Part shown: piece by piece, positions 21,653 through 34,269 of the stretch
How the letters are laid out: each line of letters starts with the position of its first letter
Position numbering within the stretch: position 1 is the first letter of the stretch
Assembly (NCBI GenBank): GCA_963978905.1
Contig: OZ022256.1
Location: 59,360,646 to 59,424,645 of the forward strand
Direction of reading: 5' to 3'
DNA length: 64,000 bases
Source: Trichostrongylus colubriformis
Taxonomy: Eukaryota; Nematoda; Chromadorea; Rhabditida; Trichostrongylidae
Notes under the pieces: generated by a model
What the model was told of the DNA's origin: nothing
The model's database searches: none
Seen by the model: only the letters and a program-made list of their open reading frames with translations
Program-made: the position numbers and the translations under genes

Positions 21653-22108
21653 AGGAACCGGAAGGGGTCCGAAACAAGAGAAAAATACACAGAAATGAGC
21701 ATTTTGTAACGAACGCAGAAGGTTAGAAGCGATAATCGGTGAAAAAACCCGAATTCAAAAGTGCATCGCTGCGGTGTGTATTCGCGCCTCATTCGCACCA
21801 TCGCACTGACTTTCCGAGTTGTACCCTGTAGGAGACGGGCCGCGGGTCAACGTTAGTTGTAGCACCAACTCCCAGCGCAGTGGAGTGGCCATTCCCAACT
21901 ACATTAGCATTCATGTAAGTACATCTAGAAACTATATAAGAAAGAACGAAGGAAAAAGTAAAAGGAAAAAGCAAATTTATAAAAGAAACATCTTCCTTGG
22001 CACCATGCCACGACGTCAAATTGGGGAGTTTGTGCAATGGAGGCCTCTTGAACTCGTCCACACTACGTCTGTTCTACCATAGGCCAAAATTACCTCCTTC
22101 TGGTGTCT
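21653..22108. mobile_element. TTAA-target MITE, subtype 1
   Basis: The inverted ends AGGAACCGGAAGGGG and TACCTCCTTCTGGTGTCT are flanked by TTAA at 21649-21652 and 22109-22112. TTAA duplication is characteristic of piggyBac-type elements. The interior includes CAACGTTAGTTGTAG and CTACATTAGCAT, shared with 32608 and 53362. No transposase is present. Confidence 0.85.
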
Positions 22109-22112
22109 TTAA

Positions 22113-22581
22113 AGAAACCAGAGGGGGGGGAGTCGGGAGAAAAAGTATGATGGAAAGAAATGAACGTTTTGAAACGAACACGTGATTGTAAAAGCGATAA
22201 TCGCGATAATCTGCAGACATACCCGGATTCAAAATCGCGACGTTGTGGTCTGTGTTCGCCCGTCGCGCGCATCTCTTCGAAGTGCAACATCACCTATCCG
22301 AGTTGCTCGCTGTAGTAGCTGTCATTTGTTGTCTCGTAGGGTGTATTTCACTCATTCATGATGATGTAAAATAAGTGAAACAACAAACAGCAGCAATAAA
22401 GTGCAAGAATGAATGGGAGAATAAGCGAAAGGGTAAGAAGAAATGTGTTCGCGATAAAAAGTTCATTGAATTCACACACGACATCTTAACAAGGTGTCGT
22501 GTGTACAATGTCTGCAACCTAACGAACTGCAAGCGTTATGGTAGACCTCACCGTAGGCCAATATTGACCACTTCCGGCGTC
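22113..22581. mobile_element. TTAA-target MITE, subtype 2, sharing a TTAA with its neighbour
   Basis: It begins AGAAACCAGAGGGGGGGG immediately after the TTAA that ends the previous element and finishes CCACTTCCGGCGTC followed by TTCA (mutated TTAA). The interior (TTTGTTGTCTCGTAGGGTGTATTTCA...) matches 25149 and 43994. Confidence 0.8.
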
Positions 22582-23831
22582 TTCAGAAAGGAATCAGATT
22601 CTTGTACAGTCATAGCACCAGAAATGAAACTAAATGCTGCGTGGCTTATAGTTGTGAGCGTTACGGTAGATTTCACCGTAGTCCAAAAGTGCTCTCTCTC
22701 GATGTTTTCAACCTGAGCTCTGTTTCAAAATGTTGAGAAGTGCCATCTTCGAGGAATATGAGATATTTGCTCCATACTCTGTTTTACGGTGCCCTTTTTA
22801 CTACTTTGTAATACTTCAATCTAACCGGTAGTAAGCTCGTTTCTGAAGTTGTTTGGTTTGAAATAAAAAGTGGAAAATTTTGAAAATGAACTAAATTAAG
22901 CAGACTTGTTCCGAACTGAAATATTGGCTGAAATGGCGCTTGTGCATGTGTTGAAGACAAGCGATAATAATATAGTTAAGTAATTAAGGATATATGCCTA
23001 TAAACCTTCGATATATGTTTATGATAGAAATATGCTCAGGTTTTCTCTTTTTTTAATACATATATCATATTAGCAAATTCCCGGATTCATTCGTATTCCA
23101 TAAAATCAAAACTCCTTTTCATTATAAATTTATTTGAATGTTTACCTTAAAATTAATTCTGAAATCATTTGTATTCAACTCCAAAAACATTTACAGACTT
23201 CTTCCAGCTTCTATTGCGAGGTACGAACAGCACGAATCGATTTTCACACTCAGAAAGCCCTTGAACATGGAATTTTGTGCGATTTTCTAATTTCAATCTC
23301 TTTTTACAGCAGTGAATAATGAAAAATGTGGAAAAACGCAAGCAATTCAGCTTTATTCCACCATTTACAGCCGCATTTGCGTGATACATGTGTATCGTCT
23401 CCCATACACGTCATGTGCATCCTGTTACCGTACCCTAGTACATATCTCCCTAAAAAGGCTGTAGAGGGTCGTATTATGGTTTGCAGAGAAATGGCATTGC
23501 GTGGCAATCATAGTGTTGCCCGTGTTGCCCCTGAATCGATTCCATTCCTCCCCTCAGCTCTGATTTACCTAACTGTTTTTTTTTGTGGAAAGTGGGACTG
23601 AACATTCGGTGATCCTTTCAAAAAAGGGTAGCAGACTTCCATGAGCATGAGTGGTACGCAGAGCTCTCCCAGGTGTCGAGGGATTAGCCGCATTAGTAAG
23701 ATCCTCCACCCTCTACGGCGACTACATACGACCCACCCCCCTCCTTTGATGCATAGTTGCAAGGTGTTTTATTGCTATACCAGTTGGGCTGGCGCACACT
23801 ACTGCGCGTCTCACATGGAAGCATGCAAGAA

Positions 23832-23932
23832 GAGCGTGTGTGTCAAACTCTCTCACCTCGCCACACACTCCCACTCTCGCCACTCACCCAAGTCCGTAGG
23901 CCACGTCCTGCCAGGTGTTGGTAAATGGACCG
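23832..23932. mobile_element. CAGT-ended Tc1-like MITE fragment
   Basis: It keeps GTGTGTCAAACTCTCTCACC...CCAAGTCCGTAGGCCACGTC and a mutated right end AAATGGACCG. The left end is lost. Confidence 0.65.
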
Positions 23933-25148
23933 TACCCCAAACTTGAGAAGTTAAACCACAGGGGGGACAAACAGACAGACATACCAAATTCCTGGATTAT
24001 ATATAAGGTATGATACCTTTCCTGAGGCAGAAATATATTTATTTTAAATTTTTCACACGGATTTGCGGTGAGATACCCTTCGGTTCTCACCTGCTTAACG
24101 AATAATTAGATTCTACCGTTTATCGCTGACTCTCTGAAGGTACGACATCCCACCCTGCTATTCGATCAAATACGACCTCCTCCCTTGTCAAAAATCCTCT
24201 TCTAGTATGTACCCTGGTCGTACGCCGTACGCCAATACCCTAGTATACCTTAGCATACCCTCAAAATTACCGAATTATTCACTTTCTTCAGCATTGCTTA
24301 CCGTCTAGTCAGCGATATATAATAGAATGATAATCAGGTTCTCTTTTCGTCTTCTACCACCTTTTTCGTTGCTCTGCATATTTTATGGAGGACCGAAATC
24401 AGAGTTAAACCTGGTGTTGAGGAAACTTCCAAAAGTTAGTACCACCCTTTCCTTTCCCTCTCTCCGAAGACATTTCTCCGGTCAACGCCTCCAAAACTAC
24501 GCCGCAGGTTTGTTTGTGTCTGCACCAGAGCAGTCCTCCCCCGAATAAGGTTGTCAATCATACTTGGTACGAGGTATGATTGCTGACTAGTGACTTTTTT
24601 AGAAATCGACCTCCGGCCTGAAATTTCTTCAACGGCGCGCCGTGCGTATCGAGAATCTGCCAAGGGAAAATCGATCGAATTCATAGGGGATCATTTTTTT
24701 AAATACGACCCGAGAAGATTTATCACTCCTCAAACTGGAATACGACTTCCTAACGAGTGTTCCTCGATTGCCTGCGTTCGTAGAGCCTTTCTTGCAGGGT
24801 CTATGGATTCCCAGAAAGCCATATCCTAGCAGCCATCTGTCAAGTGTATCTAATGAATTTCTTCATGCATCTGAACTGCGTTGTTTGAGATTATTTTCCA
24901 ATGAAAATGGTCAAAAGGTTTTGCTTTCAATGCTGCAGCAGAAAATGGGTTCTACATTTCACAACGCATTAGGCCATCTAATGGGAATTTTCCAGAGCCT
25001 ATAGATCCATTAGTGATTAGCAAGGGCGTGAGCGGCCAGTATATATTTATGGAAATTATTCAAAAAGTGTAGTCATGAATAGTCTAAGCCTAACCGCAAG
25101 AAAGGGGTAGTGAAGACAAGGAAGAACCTCCATGCCTTGTTATTTCAA

Positions 25149-25669
25149 AGACACTGAAAGGAAGCAATTTTGGCCCACGGTATGGGCTTACAATGGCTTG
25201 CAGTTCGTTGAGACTGTCGTATTTGCATGTACGACCCATGGAGTCCTGCTATTCCTAATTTGTAGTGCCGTAATTTGTAATTTACCTTAAGAACGACATT
25301 TGAATTGAATTTTTTTATAATTACAACTTTTTTACTCTTGCTCTTTCGCTGATTCTCCCTTTCACTCTCACTTGTTTGCTGTTGTTTGTTGTTTCACTTG
25401 TTTTGCACCATCATGACTTAATGAGTTGAGTCCTACGTGACAACAAATGACAATTACGTTAGCTTGTGGCCCCGTCTCCTACAGCGCGCAACTCGGAAAT
25501 GTGATGTGTGCAGTCTGCAATGATGCGCGAGAAATCACAAGTAAAGACCACAACTTTGTCCTTTTCATCCCCAGTTTTGCTACCGGTTACCCCTCCTACC
25601 CTCGAATATTCTTTTTTCAAAACGAACAATCTTTCCGTTTCCCTTTCTTTCCTTACCCTCCCGGTTCCT
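25149..25669. mobile_element. TTAA-target MITE, subtype 2
   Basis: AGACACTGAAAGGAAGC at the left (flank TCAA) and CCTCCCGGTTCCT at the right, followed by TTAA (25670-25673). It shares with 40606 and 43994 the segment TTGTTTCACTTG...CACCATCATGA...GACAACAAATGAC. Confidence 0.8.
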
Positions 25670-26825
25670 TTAAGCGCTCAACGATCGCAATGAAGGCCAG
25701 CATAAGAGGTGGACATTGACAAACGACAGTTTTTGTTGAGTGTTTCACTATGACGAAAACGTGAAAAAATGTGAAAATTAGATTTTGGATTAATTGGTTG
25801 CTCTTGGCTTGTCTAGGCTTCTTGTTCGTTTTGGACTCTCCTGTAGACCATTGTACTTTTTGGAAAACCCATAACTTTTTTCCTTGAGTACTCACAAGCG
25901 TTCAGCATACTTAGATCGCAATTATTTTAATGTTTAGACCAGCAATTTGAAGAAAGTTTCCGTACCCTCAAGCACTGTAATCTCCAGGTTACTTCGGTAT
26001 TGTAAGAATTCTATTGAATGTGTTATGTTCCTAGGAAAATTGATCGTTTTAAAAGTGGATTCCTGTGCTTATATTCTAAGCGCGACAGTTTGGGAAAAAT
26101 AAGGTGCTTATTAAGATTCCAATAATGAAAAGAATGATTTTTGGTAAGAATAGGAGCATTACGCTTTGAAGTCGTAGTTAATGTGGGAGACGATCTGCAG
26201 GTAGCTAATCGAGGAACCTCGACCTCTTGACTCACTCTCCCTGCTCTTTTGGGGCTCTTCTCTGGACCCTCTTTGTTATTTCGAAATACCCATTATTTTT
26301 CTTCGAAAGCAACCGAAAGGCTCTTTGTAGAGACTGCAAAAAGTGAATTTTGAGTCCATATGCAAAGGGATGTAGGTGAACTACGCTTTGGTGATACATG
26401 AATGTGTGGAGCTCTATGAGAGGGCACTCTCGCCAAAATAAACCGCACCCCTCTCGGAATAATTACTTCACTAACATGATTACTAACACAAGTTGCTTTG
26501 TCTTGTCTCGGCTCCTCGCTCGTCTCAAGCTCTGTTATTGCTGATATCTTTCATTTGATCGATTGGCTTGAAGAAATCGTCTACGGAATCCCTGGGTCGA
26601 ATTCCTTATAAAATCACTATACAGTTCATGAATTGGAACACGATTCACTTTATTATTCCAAAGCAGAAATCGAAAAACTGGATGAATAGTAACTCGTTTG
26701 TTTTATCGCAGAATAACATTTGAAGAGCTGCGGGTGGACATAGTGCATCTCAAATTTTCGCGTTCAACGTTGATTTTCCTTTCACTCCGCGTCTCTGGCC
26801 AGGTGACCGTCTTCTTTTCGCTTCG

Positions 26826-26990
26826 ATAGCCAACGCTTCCGTTCTCACACGGACGCTCCACATGTCGGACGTAACTTTGAAGAGCTCTCTCTAAACCGCA
26901 TCCCCTTTTTTGTGAATTTTTGCATGCCGCTCCCAGTACATAAGCGAATGCAACGTAGATATATGGGCAGCAGAGAATCTCTATTTTTAT
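26826..26990. repeat. Fragment of the GGCGGCCG element
   Basis: It retains ACTTTGAAGAGCTC...TTTGTGAATTTTTGCATGCCGCTCC and GAATGCAACGTAGATATATGG from the right arm. A smaller left-arm scrap is at about 13103-13165 (GAATGCAAAGTTTTTCTCG). Confidence 0.5.
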
Positions 26991-28317
26991 TTTGCGATTC
27001 TTTTGATTTACGTCTTACCCCCTGCTGATGTCAGATGCCTACTTCAGCCAGGGTTCTGCTCAGTTCATATTTGTAAAAGACCATTTTTAAAAAAATAACG
27101 GAGACTTTAGAAGTTTGCGTCTTCATGGCGCATATTTCTGTTCGGCTATGACTTGCGAAAATTTCTAAAGGAGCCTTCGTGTGAACAACTACGGAGCCTC
27201 ATCGGCTCTCAATCGGTCCAAGGCAGTTGGTTCCTCTTTTTTCGTAGTTGTTAACTCTTCCTTTGAACTTACCTCATAAATACGATCTTGCTTGCATAAT
27301 TGACAAAATTTCCCCAACAAACTAAGACAATGGCTTGTTATGTTTTTTCTGAGAATCTGAGAAATTCATTCTAGAAGAACCCCGGAGAAATCGAAATCCG
27401 TATTGCTACTACCGCTTTTATCCCGAAATAGCTAAACAGATGTAGCAGCATCATCGTTCGCGGATAAATTTATAGTTCAAATAAAATCACGATCAAATCT
27501 TGTTCTAGGCTAAAAATACCGCTTAACAGGTTTTCTGACCGCCACCGTCATAATCGAAGGAGGAAGCCGTGTTAGTCCTTTTGCAGAAGTTGCAGCACGC
27601 AGATTTATGCTCACCATCCTACACAGCATGATTCTGAGAGATTGAAATTTCATTACGTTGGACAAAAAGCTCTCCCGTTTTATTCATCGACTGTCTACTC
27701 ATGATTTTTCAGCAGTATATTTCGCAATTTTCTGGGTTATTCAGATACCACTTCATAGAAAACACCATCTCATTACTCTAGGTACACTCAAGGAAATACC
27801 ACAAGCGGCGCTATTCTAGTCTTTATTTGGGACCACGAAAAACCACGATTTCTGGGCGCTGGCGCTGGGTACCTCAGAACTTGTAATAAATGCGTCGGAA
27901 GTAGCTGGGAATATGACGACCAAATTTGGATGGGTAGTTTCGTTGATAGTAGGAGAGCTATATGCTCGTCCACCTAGCTTTTCATTCTGTCTATCTTTTG
28001 TGTTAACCATGCGCTCTCCTCTCTACAATATCGTCTTAAACACTTATCTCAAAAAATATGTGTCTCAAATTGTTCCCTATTTTGAGGAGCTTCGGGTTCC
28101 TTCAAGTGTTTGAGTTAGGATTGAACTGAATATCAGTTTTACATTTAAACACACTTAGTCAGTTCCATCACATCTCCCCTTTTCACTTTGGACCCTCAGC
28201 CTGAGAAATCCCGTCGTTAGCTGTCTACCTCAACGATTACGACACCGTTTCCATCGGACCAAATACGACCCCCTTGTCAAGGATTCCTCTACGGAGGCTT
28301 GACCCGGATCAGGGCTA

Positions 28318-28806
28318 CTACCTAAAGTACGAGCACATGTTTATCGGGAAGACGTTTACTTTTGGATATTCCCCGTAGATACAAACGCTCACTTCTTTGT
28401 GTTTTTTTTTATTCAAAGCGCATTGACTAGTAGGAGCACAGGCTATGCGCTTTGGTGATTTGAGAGCTTTAACAGCAAATTTGTGCAACACATTCTCATT
28501 TCGCATTCCTAAAACCAAGCACTCACTGTCCCATCCAATACTTTATCCCCTCCCCTTGCAGTGCTCACATTTGCGATTGCCTACGTTGCGACTCGACCAA
28601 ACTGGAGCTCGTGAAGTGAAGTCATCCAAATCACTTCAATTTTACTATGTTTTAAAGTTGCCCTAATAATTCAAAGACTTCATGATTTGTAAGAAAGCTT
28701 ATATTTCGAAAGGAGCACATTATATATTCAATCTAAATTTACGCGTTTTAAAAATTGGATTTTTTTCTAAACGCTCAAAATCGACCAGAACTCACCTTCC
28801 AACTTA
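28318..28806 (-). mobile_element. Second, truncated copy of the 18943-19831 mariner type
   Basis: The block 28340-28806 aligns with 19400-19831, including the transposase start region (CRNEDELLEF corresponds to MRNENVLHKF) and a right end CCAGAACTCACCTTCCAACTTAATA that is a mutated form of the other copy's end. No left end is recognisable. The differences are spread over the reading frame, as expected for old, independently decaying copies. Confidence 0.65.
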
Positions 28807-29443
28807 ATACATCCGGCAGTGAGGTGATTAGCCACATGGGGCTAAGCGTGCGTTGGTTTGTAATCTCTCTGAATATGTAGGTGAGTTCAATGAAATGAAA
28901 AATATCCAGTATTCTCAATCGTCTCGTTCTTTATTGATCGCAGTTTCTATTGCTTTTATTACTGGGAACTTTTCAGTCGGAAATCTGTGTATGCGTGAGT
29001 TGAGTGGTTTTCGTGATATACGTGTCATTACGTGGCTTTTCCGTGGAAGCTTTCAATTTCAGAGCTTTTCTATGGGGCAGTTTTCAGTAATCTCTTTGAA
29101 TGAATGGACTTGACATTTACGCCTTGTTGACTGTGAAGCTCTAATACAATTTCTTGTTTTTCGCTTTCAGTCCACCGAATTTGCCTCTTCTAAGTGTTCT
29201 CATGTTGTAGCTCTTTTTTCATGTGAGGCAGCCCTCTAAGGGAGAGAAGGAGGTTTATTAGAAGTTTTTTTAATAGTGAATTAAGAGCCAAATGCTAGGT
29301 GTTGTAAGTTCACAAACCAGCTATTAAATGCTCATCTGCAGTCGACCATCGGAATTGGTTCCTGTGATCACCACTCTCTTTTTCATTTTTTCTGCTTTCT
29401 GACTTTTTTTTCGATTTCGAGGAGTTCTGCCATGGGAACGGCG

Positions 29444-29805
29444 GGGTGTGTACCCTTATGTCGGGTTTTCGCTTTGTCGCACTCGCGGCGCCTCAGCACA
29501 ACTTGCCGCGATTGGTTGGAATTCCGTTCAGGACGCAAGGGTCTGGTACCATGGAGGTCCTTTGAGAGATAGTGTTTGTATTATCATAATCTAAAAACAA
29601 CTTTTGTGCCTTTAAGAGACAAAGTTGTAACATAAAAAGTAAAAGAAACGATTGCATTACATGATAACAATCCTAATTAAGAGATAATTAATTCGGGCGT
29701 AAAACTTCAAGGAAGTTTTGCAATGTATACAATCTCATGCGAAGAAATCAGCAGCGCCGCTTGTTGCGCGCGGCCGCGCGAAAATTCGACATAAGTGTAG
29801 CACCC
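29444..29805. mobile_element. Mutator-like MITE (A subfamily), complete
   Basis: The left end is GGGTGTGTACCCTTATGTCG and the right end CGACATAAGTGTAGCACCC. The flanks GAACGGCG(G) and AAACGACGG are a decayed 9-bp duplication. Length is 362 bp, the same interior as 54605-54973, with no ORF conserved between copies. Confidence 0.75.
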
Positions 29806-30120
29806 AAACGACGGTATGCCGTTCAGGACTTCAGATCACGTCTCGGTGGCGTTGTTTCTTGGAATCTAGAAGTAGGTTCACACCTGATTCAGGCAAGCCT
29901 GCAATGCTCTATGGTCGGTTATGTCGTTAGGCTAGGATATCATTGAAAGTACTAATATCTTTGAAGTCTTACCAGAACACAAGTGCATGGCGCATATTAA
30001 TGGAAATCGTGCATACTCTAGTCGTTCTATTTTGAACAAATCATTTCATCCCATAAAACTCTTTTCACTTGTATGTATTCCAGACCAGAATGATGCCTCT
30101 ATCAGTTGCTTTGTAGTGCT

Positions 30121-30270
30121 TCGAGCGGAGGTGTTGTAGTGGCAGATAATGCGCTTTCCCACTCGCGTAGTACGGGGATCAATTCCCGCATCAATGTGCG
30201 CTCACGCCTCCAAGCCCTCCGGGTATCCCTCTGGGTAAGAGAGTGGGTAACAAATTTCTTCATCATTTTC
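30121..30270 (+). repeat. tRNA-like SINE head with a different body
   Basis: GCGGAGGTGTTGTAGTGGCA (A-box region) and GGGGATCAATTCCCGCATCAA (B-box region) resemble the SINE head at 6988-7268, but the CCATCCCTCCGGGG body is reduced to AAGCCCTCCGGGTATCCCTC and the tail differs. Confidence 0.55.
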
Positions 30271-30817
30271 ACGGTTGCTGTCTTACTTATATTAGCATCA
30301 GAAAACTTCACTGAGAAGCGAGCCTCTTGTAGTTAGTCTCTTGAATTCCTAGGTTAATAAAATATGGCACACCTCCTTATGCGAGTGATCTACGTTTTCC
30401 TTCAATTGCATTTGTTCTTTCTGTTTGAATCCGTATGTTAGCGGTTCCTTTCAGATGCATTTCTAAAATTTCAAATTTCTAAGTATTCAAGCATCCTGAA
30501 ACAAAGTAGCAGGCTGCCGGTGGAAGCCCACTTCGCTAATCCTTCATTTTCGCGCGCTTGTGCTCCTACTAATCTTCGATGGTTGCAATTTAGCATGCGC
30601 TCTTCATTTCATACTCACACATAGCCGGTAGCTATTTGTAGACTCCAATTTGCCGGCGACCAGAGCTCGTGATCTTCTCGTCGCATTCTTTCACTTTTCT
30701 CTAATGTCAAAGAGTCTGGTCCCGAAAATGGCCTACAATTCATCAGCAATCTCTTTGAAAGAGTGCTTGAGTAACAATCTTTATAAATAATATAAAGTAA
30801 ATAATACTGCCTCCATG

Positions 30818-31064
30818 ATCCGTGTACTGCTTTGCCGAACGAGATTTTCGGGTGGATCAAATTCGCTAGCGGCCTGACCTTTCGACCCTTTCGTTGGGGT
30901 TTTTTTACTCCTACCCTTTTTTTAGTCCTAAGACCTACCCCCTTTTAGGCCCTAAAACCTATCCCCTTTTAAGCCCCTCTGAAGACGACCAAGGGGTCGA
31001 AACGTCAGGCCGATAATAAAATTGATCCAGTTAGAAACCTCGTTCGGCAAAGGTGTACACGGAT
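30818..31064. mobile_element. Second inverted-repeat copy of the hammerhead-bearing unit
   Basis: Arms begin ATCCGTGTAC...TTTGCCGAACGAG and end CTCGTTCGGCAAAGGTGTACACGGAT. Inside are GGATCAA and the GGCCTGACcTTTCGACC core on the left, matching the inverted GGTCGAAACGTCAGGCC on the right. Between the arms is a pyrimidine-rich stretch with three CCTACCCCCTTTT-type repeats. Confidence 0.6.
30972..31013 (+). ncRNA. Hammerhead-like motif with a longer helix II
   Basis: CTGAAGA is followed by a fully paired CGACC/GGTCG stem with an AAGG loop, then AAACGTCAGGCC. The helix II sequence differs from the other copies but still pairs. Helix I keeps only CCT/AGG. A decayed inverted partner (CGAAAGGTCAGGCCG on the minus strand) lies at about 30870-30895. 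Confidence 0.45.
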
Positions 31065-31191
31065 AGAGGTTTTAAGAGAAGGGAACTTGAAGAATAGCAC
31101 CACCATGATTCTACAGACTTTATTCCATGAAGCCCACGTTGTGAAATTCGTGGTGGAGGACTGGAACGGTCCTAAATATTGATTTTGATAT

Positions 31192-31345
31192 TTTTGATTT
31201 TTGATAGCTGCTGATTTTCGCCGCAGCCCGCGATGCGAAAGTTGTTACAAGTAAGCTGAGTTATGGGCAAAAGCTTCGGTGTCGGACGGGATTCGAACCC
31301 GCAATCCCATTCAACACCGAAGCTTTTGTGCATACATTAGCATAC
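31192..31345 (-). repeat. Second tRNA-derived SINE family
   Basis: GCGGGTTCGAATCCCGTCC (B box) is followed by GCTTTTGCCCATAACTCAGC, ACTTTCGCATCGCGGGCTGCG and a TCAAAAAT-rich tail. The same tail occurs at 39795-39905 and 33180-33262; a related B box (GCGGTTCGAGCCCCG) is on the minus strand at about 33568-33640. Confidence 0.55.
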
Positions 31346-31509
31346 TTGTAACGATCTTGTTAGCTTCGAGGAGCTTAACTGAGCCACTGGGAGAAATCCC
31401 CGGTGACTGCAGGAGATGAACCTCATCAGCTTTTTTTCGATAGATAAGGATTCCCGGATTTTTTTATATAAGACCTCATGCGTCATTCATCGAGCTGTGT
31501 TTCGTTAGG

Positions 31510-31625
31510 ACAGAATTTCGCAGTGCGACGCCGTGCGTATGAGGTAGGTGTGCCGTAGTGGTTTAGGCACATCGAGTCGTACGCTGTACTCCGCGTTGCG
31601 AAATCCTGTACTGACGACACACTTC
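31510..31625. repeat. Short hairpin remnant related to the G subfamily
   Basis: AATTTCGCAGTGCGACGCCG...CGCGTTGCGAAATCCTG forms an imperfect hairpin with the family's GTGCGACG-rich arms around GTGCCGTAGTGGTTTAGGCAC. Ends are eroded. Another piece is at 43430-43520 (CGTATGTAGTTGGGTCCTGGGACGATT) and another at 9295-9370. Confidence 0.4.
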
Positions 31626-32607
31626 CTCTCACCATGCTACGAAGTTCACCGTAATTAAGGATGGGTTACGGGTGCTGAGACCCTGTCCGTCTATGCTGTA
31701 GCGTACGCGTGCAGATGCGTAGCAAACCTGACACCATAATGTTGTTTTGAAAGTTAATTTTAAAAATTGATATTCGAGTGATGGCACGAGCGCCGAAGTC
31801 CTGAAATCACGCTCCGTTCGCACGGGAAAAAGAGGAGAAACGAACACAGACCAATTTGAAACAAAAGTTTTTCGAATAACTTTTTTTTACTTTTTTCTTC
31901 TTTTTATTGGAATAATATCTACTGGAATGGCTGCATCGAGAATCACCGTGAAATACGTTACATCCATTTGAGACGATTCGAGTACCCAACCTCTATCATG
32001 CAAATTTTTATGTGAAAAATCATGATCATGGATAAAAATCTTTGTGATGATTGTGAATGTGTGGGCGCAGAAATTGGGATAATTTATCGTATTTTGTAAT
32101 ATCTACATGACGCGGAAGTTCTCGCTTTGATTTCACAGACACCCGACAAGAGGATCACATTTCCTGTTGTTTTGAGCAGGACCTGCCCTTTTGCTAGTCA
32201 CGCATCTCTTTAATCCATTCACGGCGGCCTCCGTTCACCTTCGCTGGATGACAAAAGAAAGTCGCTGGGAATGTCACTCACCGCTGATTAGGACTATTAT
32301 TCTTCACTTACTACATATGAGAGCAAGCCCTTTCCGTGGATTTATTTCCTGTGGCAGTGAAAGGGCAAGTGATGATGTCCGTTCAGTTTTTCCTGACTCA
32401 TGTCATTTTCACTGCATTTTTCTTTTTTGGTTCTTGTAATGAATTTTTGATAGATTTTGGGGGAAAATCCACGGAAATAAATTTTTAATAGTTTTTTCAA
32501 TAGGTTTAATAGATTTTTTAAAATAGATTTCTAATAGGTTTTTGATGCAATAAATTGTTCTTAGTACGTGCTAATCCATTACACTACCGACACCCCTTTC
32601 ACCTTAA

Positions 32608-33066
32608 AGCAACCGGAAGGGGTCCGAAACAAGAGGAAGATGCATAAAAGTGACCATTTTGTATTGCTCCTATCACTGAAGGTAAGTAGCGATAATCGAT
32701 GAAAAAACCCGGGTTAAAAAGCGCGACGCTGCGGTGTGTATTCGCGTCCCATTCGCATCCAACACACTGCTTTCCGAGTTGTCCGCTGTAGGAGACGGGC
32801 CGTGGGCCAACGTTAGTTGTAGAACCTGACTCCCAGCGCAGTGGAGTGTCCCTTCCCAACTACATTAGCATCCATGTAAGTACATCTAGAAACAATATAA
32901 GAAAGAAGAAAGGAAAATTAAAAGGAAAAAACAACTTTGTAATAGAAACATCTCCTCTTGACACCATGCCAAGGCGTCAAGTTGGCGAGTTTGTGCAAGC
33001 GGTCACTTAAACTCGTCCGAACTATGTCTGTTCTACCCTAAGCCAAAATTACCCCCTTCCGGTGTC
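32608..33066. mobile_element. TTAA-target MITE, subtype 1
   Basis: AGCAACCGGAAGGGGTCC at the left after TTAA (32604-32607); CCCCCTTCCGGTGTC at the right before TTCA. It is collinear with 21653-22108 throughout. The TTAA lies beside an A-box-like piece of a tRNA-derived SINE at 32566-32600. Confidence 0.85.
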
Positions 33067-34128
33067 TTCAACTCAGCTTCTGGATGGTATATTTACCATA
33101 GCTTATCAGCACTTACACGTATAACGTGTAGAGCCGGTTGGCCAATATCGGCATCGAGTACCGTGAAGCTGAAAGCTTGAATAGATACTGGTTTTGATAT
33201 TTTTGACTTTTGACAGCTCCTGATTACAGCCACAGCCCGCGATGGGAAAGTTACTACTAGTACTAAGAACATGTCTGCTATTCATTAGGGAGGATAAATA
33301 CTGGTAATCGAGGCGTCGTAGTATGCCTGCACAGCATATTGGATAACTTTTGCCCCAGGCGGACGAAGTCATTCATTTGAACTTTTTTTTTCTGCAAGCA
33401 CACTTGAGGATGCGCTTAATATATATTTCAGTGCAGATTTCTACGTAGACAACTAGCAAGACAGGTACACATTTCTGGTCATTAGCGATTATTTTAGCTA
33501 ACTTGATTAAGAAATTAAAAGTTAATTTCAATGTTAGATGGTTGCTGCAATATGAGCAAATGATTCGGCCCCGAACGGGGCTCGAACCGCAATTCACGTT
33601 TTGAGCATGTGTGCTAACCCATTACTCTAGTGCAACCTTTTCACCATTCCTCTGCTTCTTAAAGACGGCGATAGGAGCCATACGGGTGATGAGAACTCCT
33701 AAACTGGGTCACGCAAATAAAAACGTGGGATTTCAGAAGACTCCAAGAGGGTAGAGGTTCTGGCGTTAATCATTCCATTCTGCGTGATGCGCCACGTATT
33801 CTAATATAATAGTTCCATTCAGAATTGTGGTGGTCGGCCAAAATGACGCTCCCTTGACTTCGTTCCTACAGCAGATAGCCAAATGCTTTTTGTCGTGTGA
33901 AAGGGGGAAGGGCGTTAATTTTAGTATAGGCCTAGGGAAGGGAAGGAGCTTCTACATGGTTCAAACAACTCTCATGTGCAAAAAGGGCCATCTCAGTGCT
34001 TCACTCATGCGGAGCTCCTTTCCCCCTTCCCAAGCTCAGCCTGAAACTCCATTTTTGACTATGTTTGTCATGTCTTTACATTTATGTGAACAATAGTGCG
34101 CGATACGCTGTCACCGAGTCATGCAACG

Positions 34129-34264
34129 TAAGATCGCCGTCAGACTTGGCGATTTTGCACTTTCACTTTCGCACGCGGTACTGCGACCTTGAGATCTAGT
34201 GTTGCCTCAGCATCGAGTGCGGGGCCGCGACACCGCAAGTTTGTAAAGACTGACGGCGGCCTAA
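34129..34264. mobile_element. Palindromic GCCGTCAGACTTTGCG element
   Basis: TAAGATCGCCGTCAGACTTGGC at the left and AGACTGACGGCGGCCTAA at the right, with TTTCGCACGCGGTACTGCGACCTTGAGAT inside, as in 59844-59982. Confidence 0.7.
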
Positions 34265-34269
34265 AGTCG

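Larger units (their letters stand above)
22590..28310. other. Gene-poor block with scattered repeats
   Basis: It contains the Tc1-like fragment at 23832, TACGACC-type repeat pieces near 24120-24250 and 24700, the TTAA element at 25149 and the palindromic-element scrap at 26826. The frame at 24436-24684 (minus) and those at 23165-23600 have no domain. I see nothing else supportable. Confidence 0.4.

Noticed and set aside
24436..24684. Minus-strand 82-codon frame
   Set aside because: It reads moderately like protein, but there is no domain, no companion exon and no clear splice boundary.
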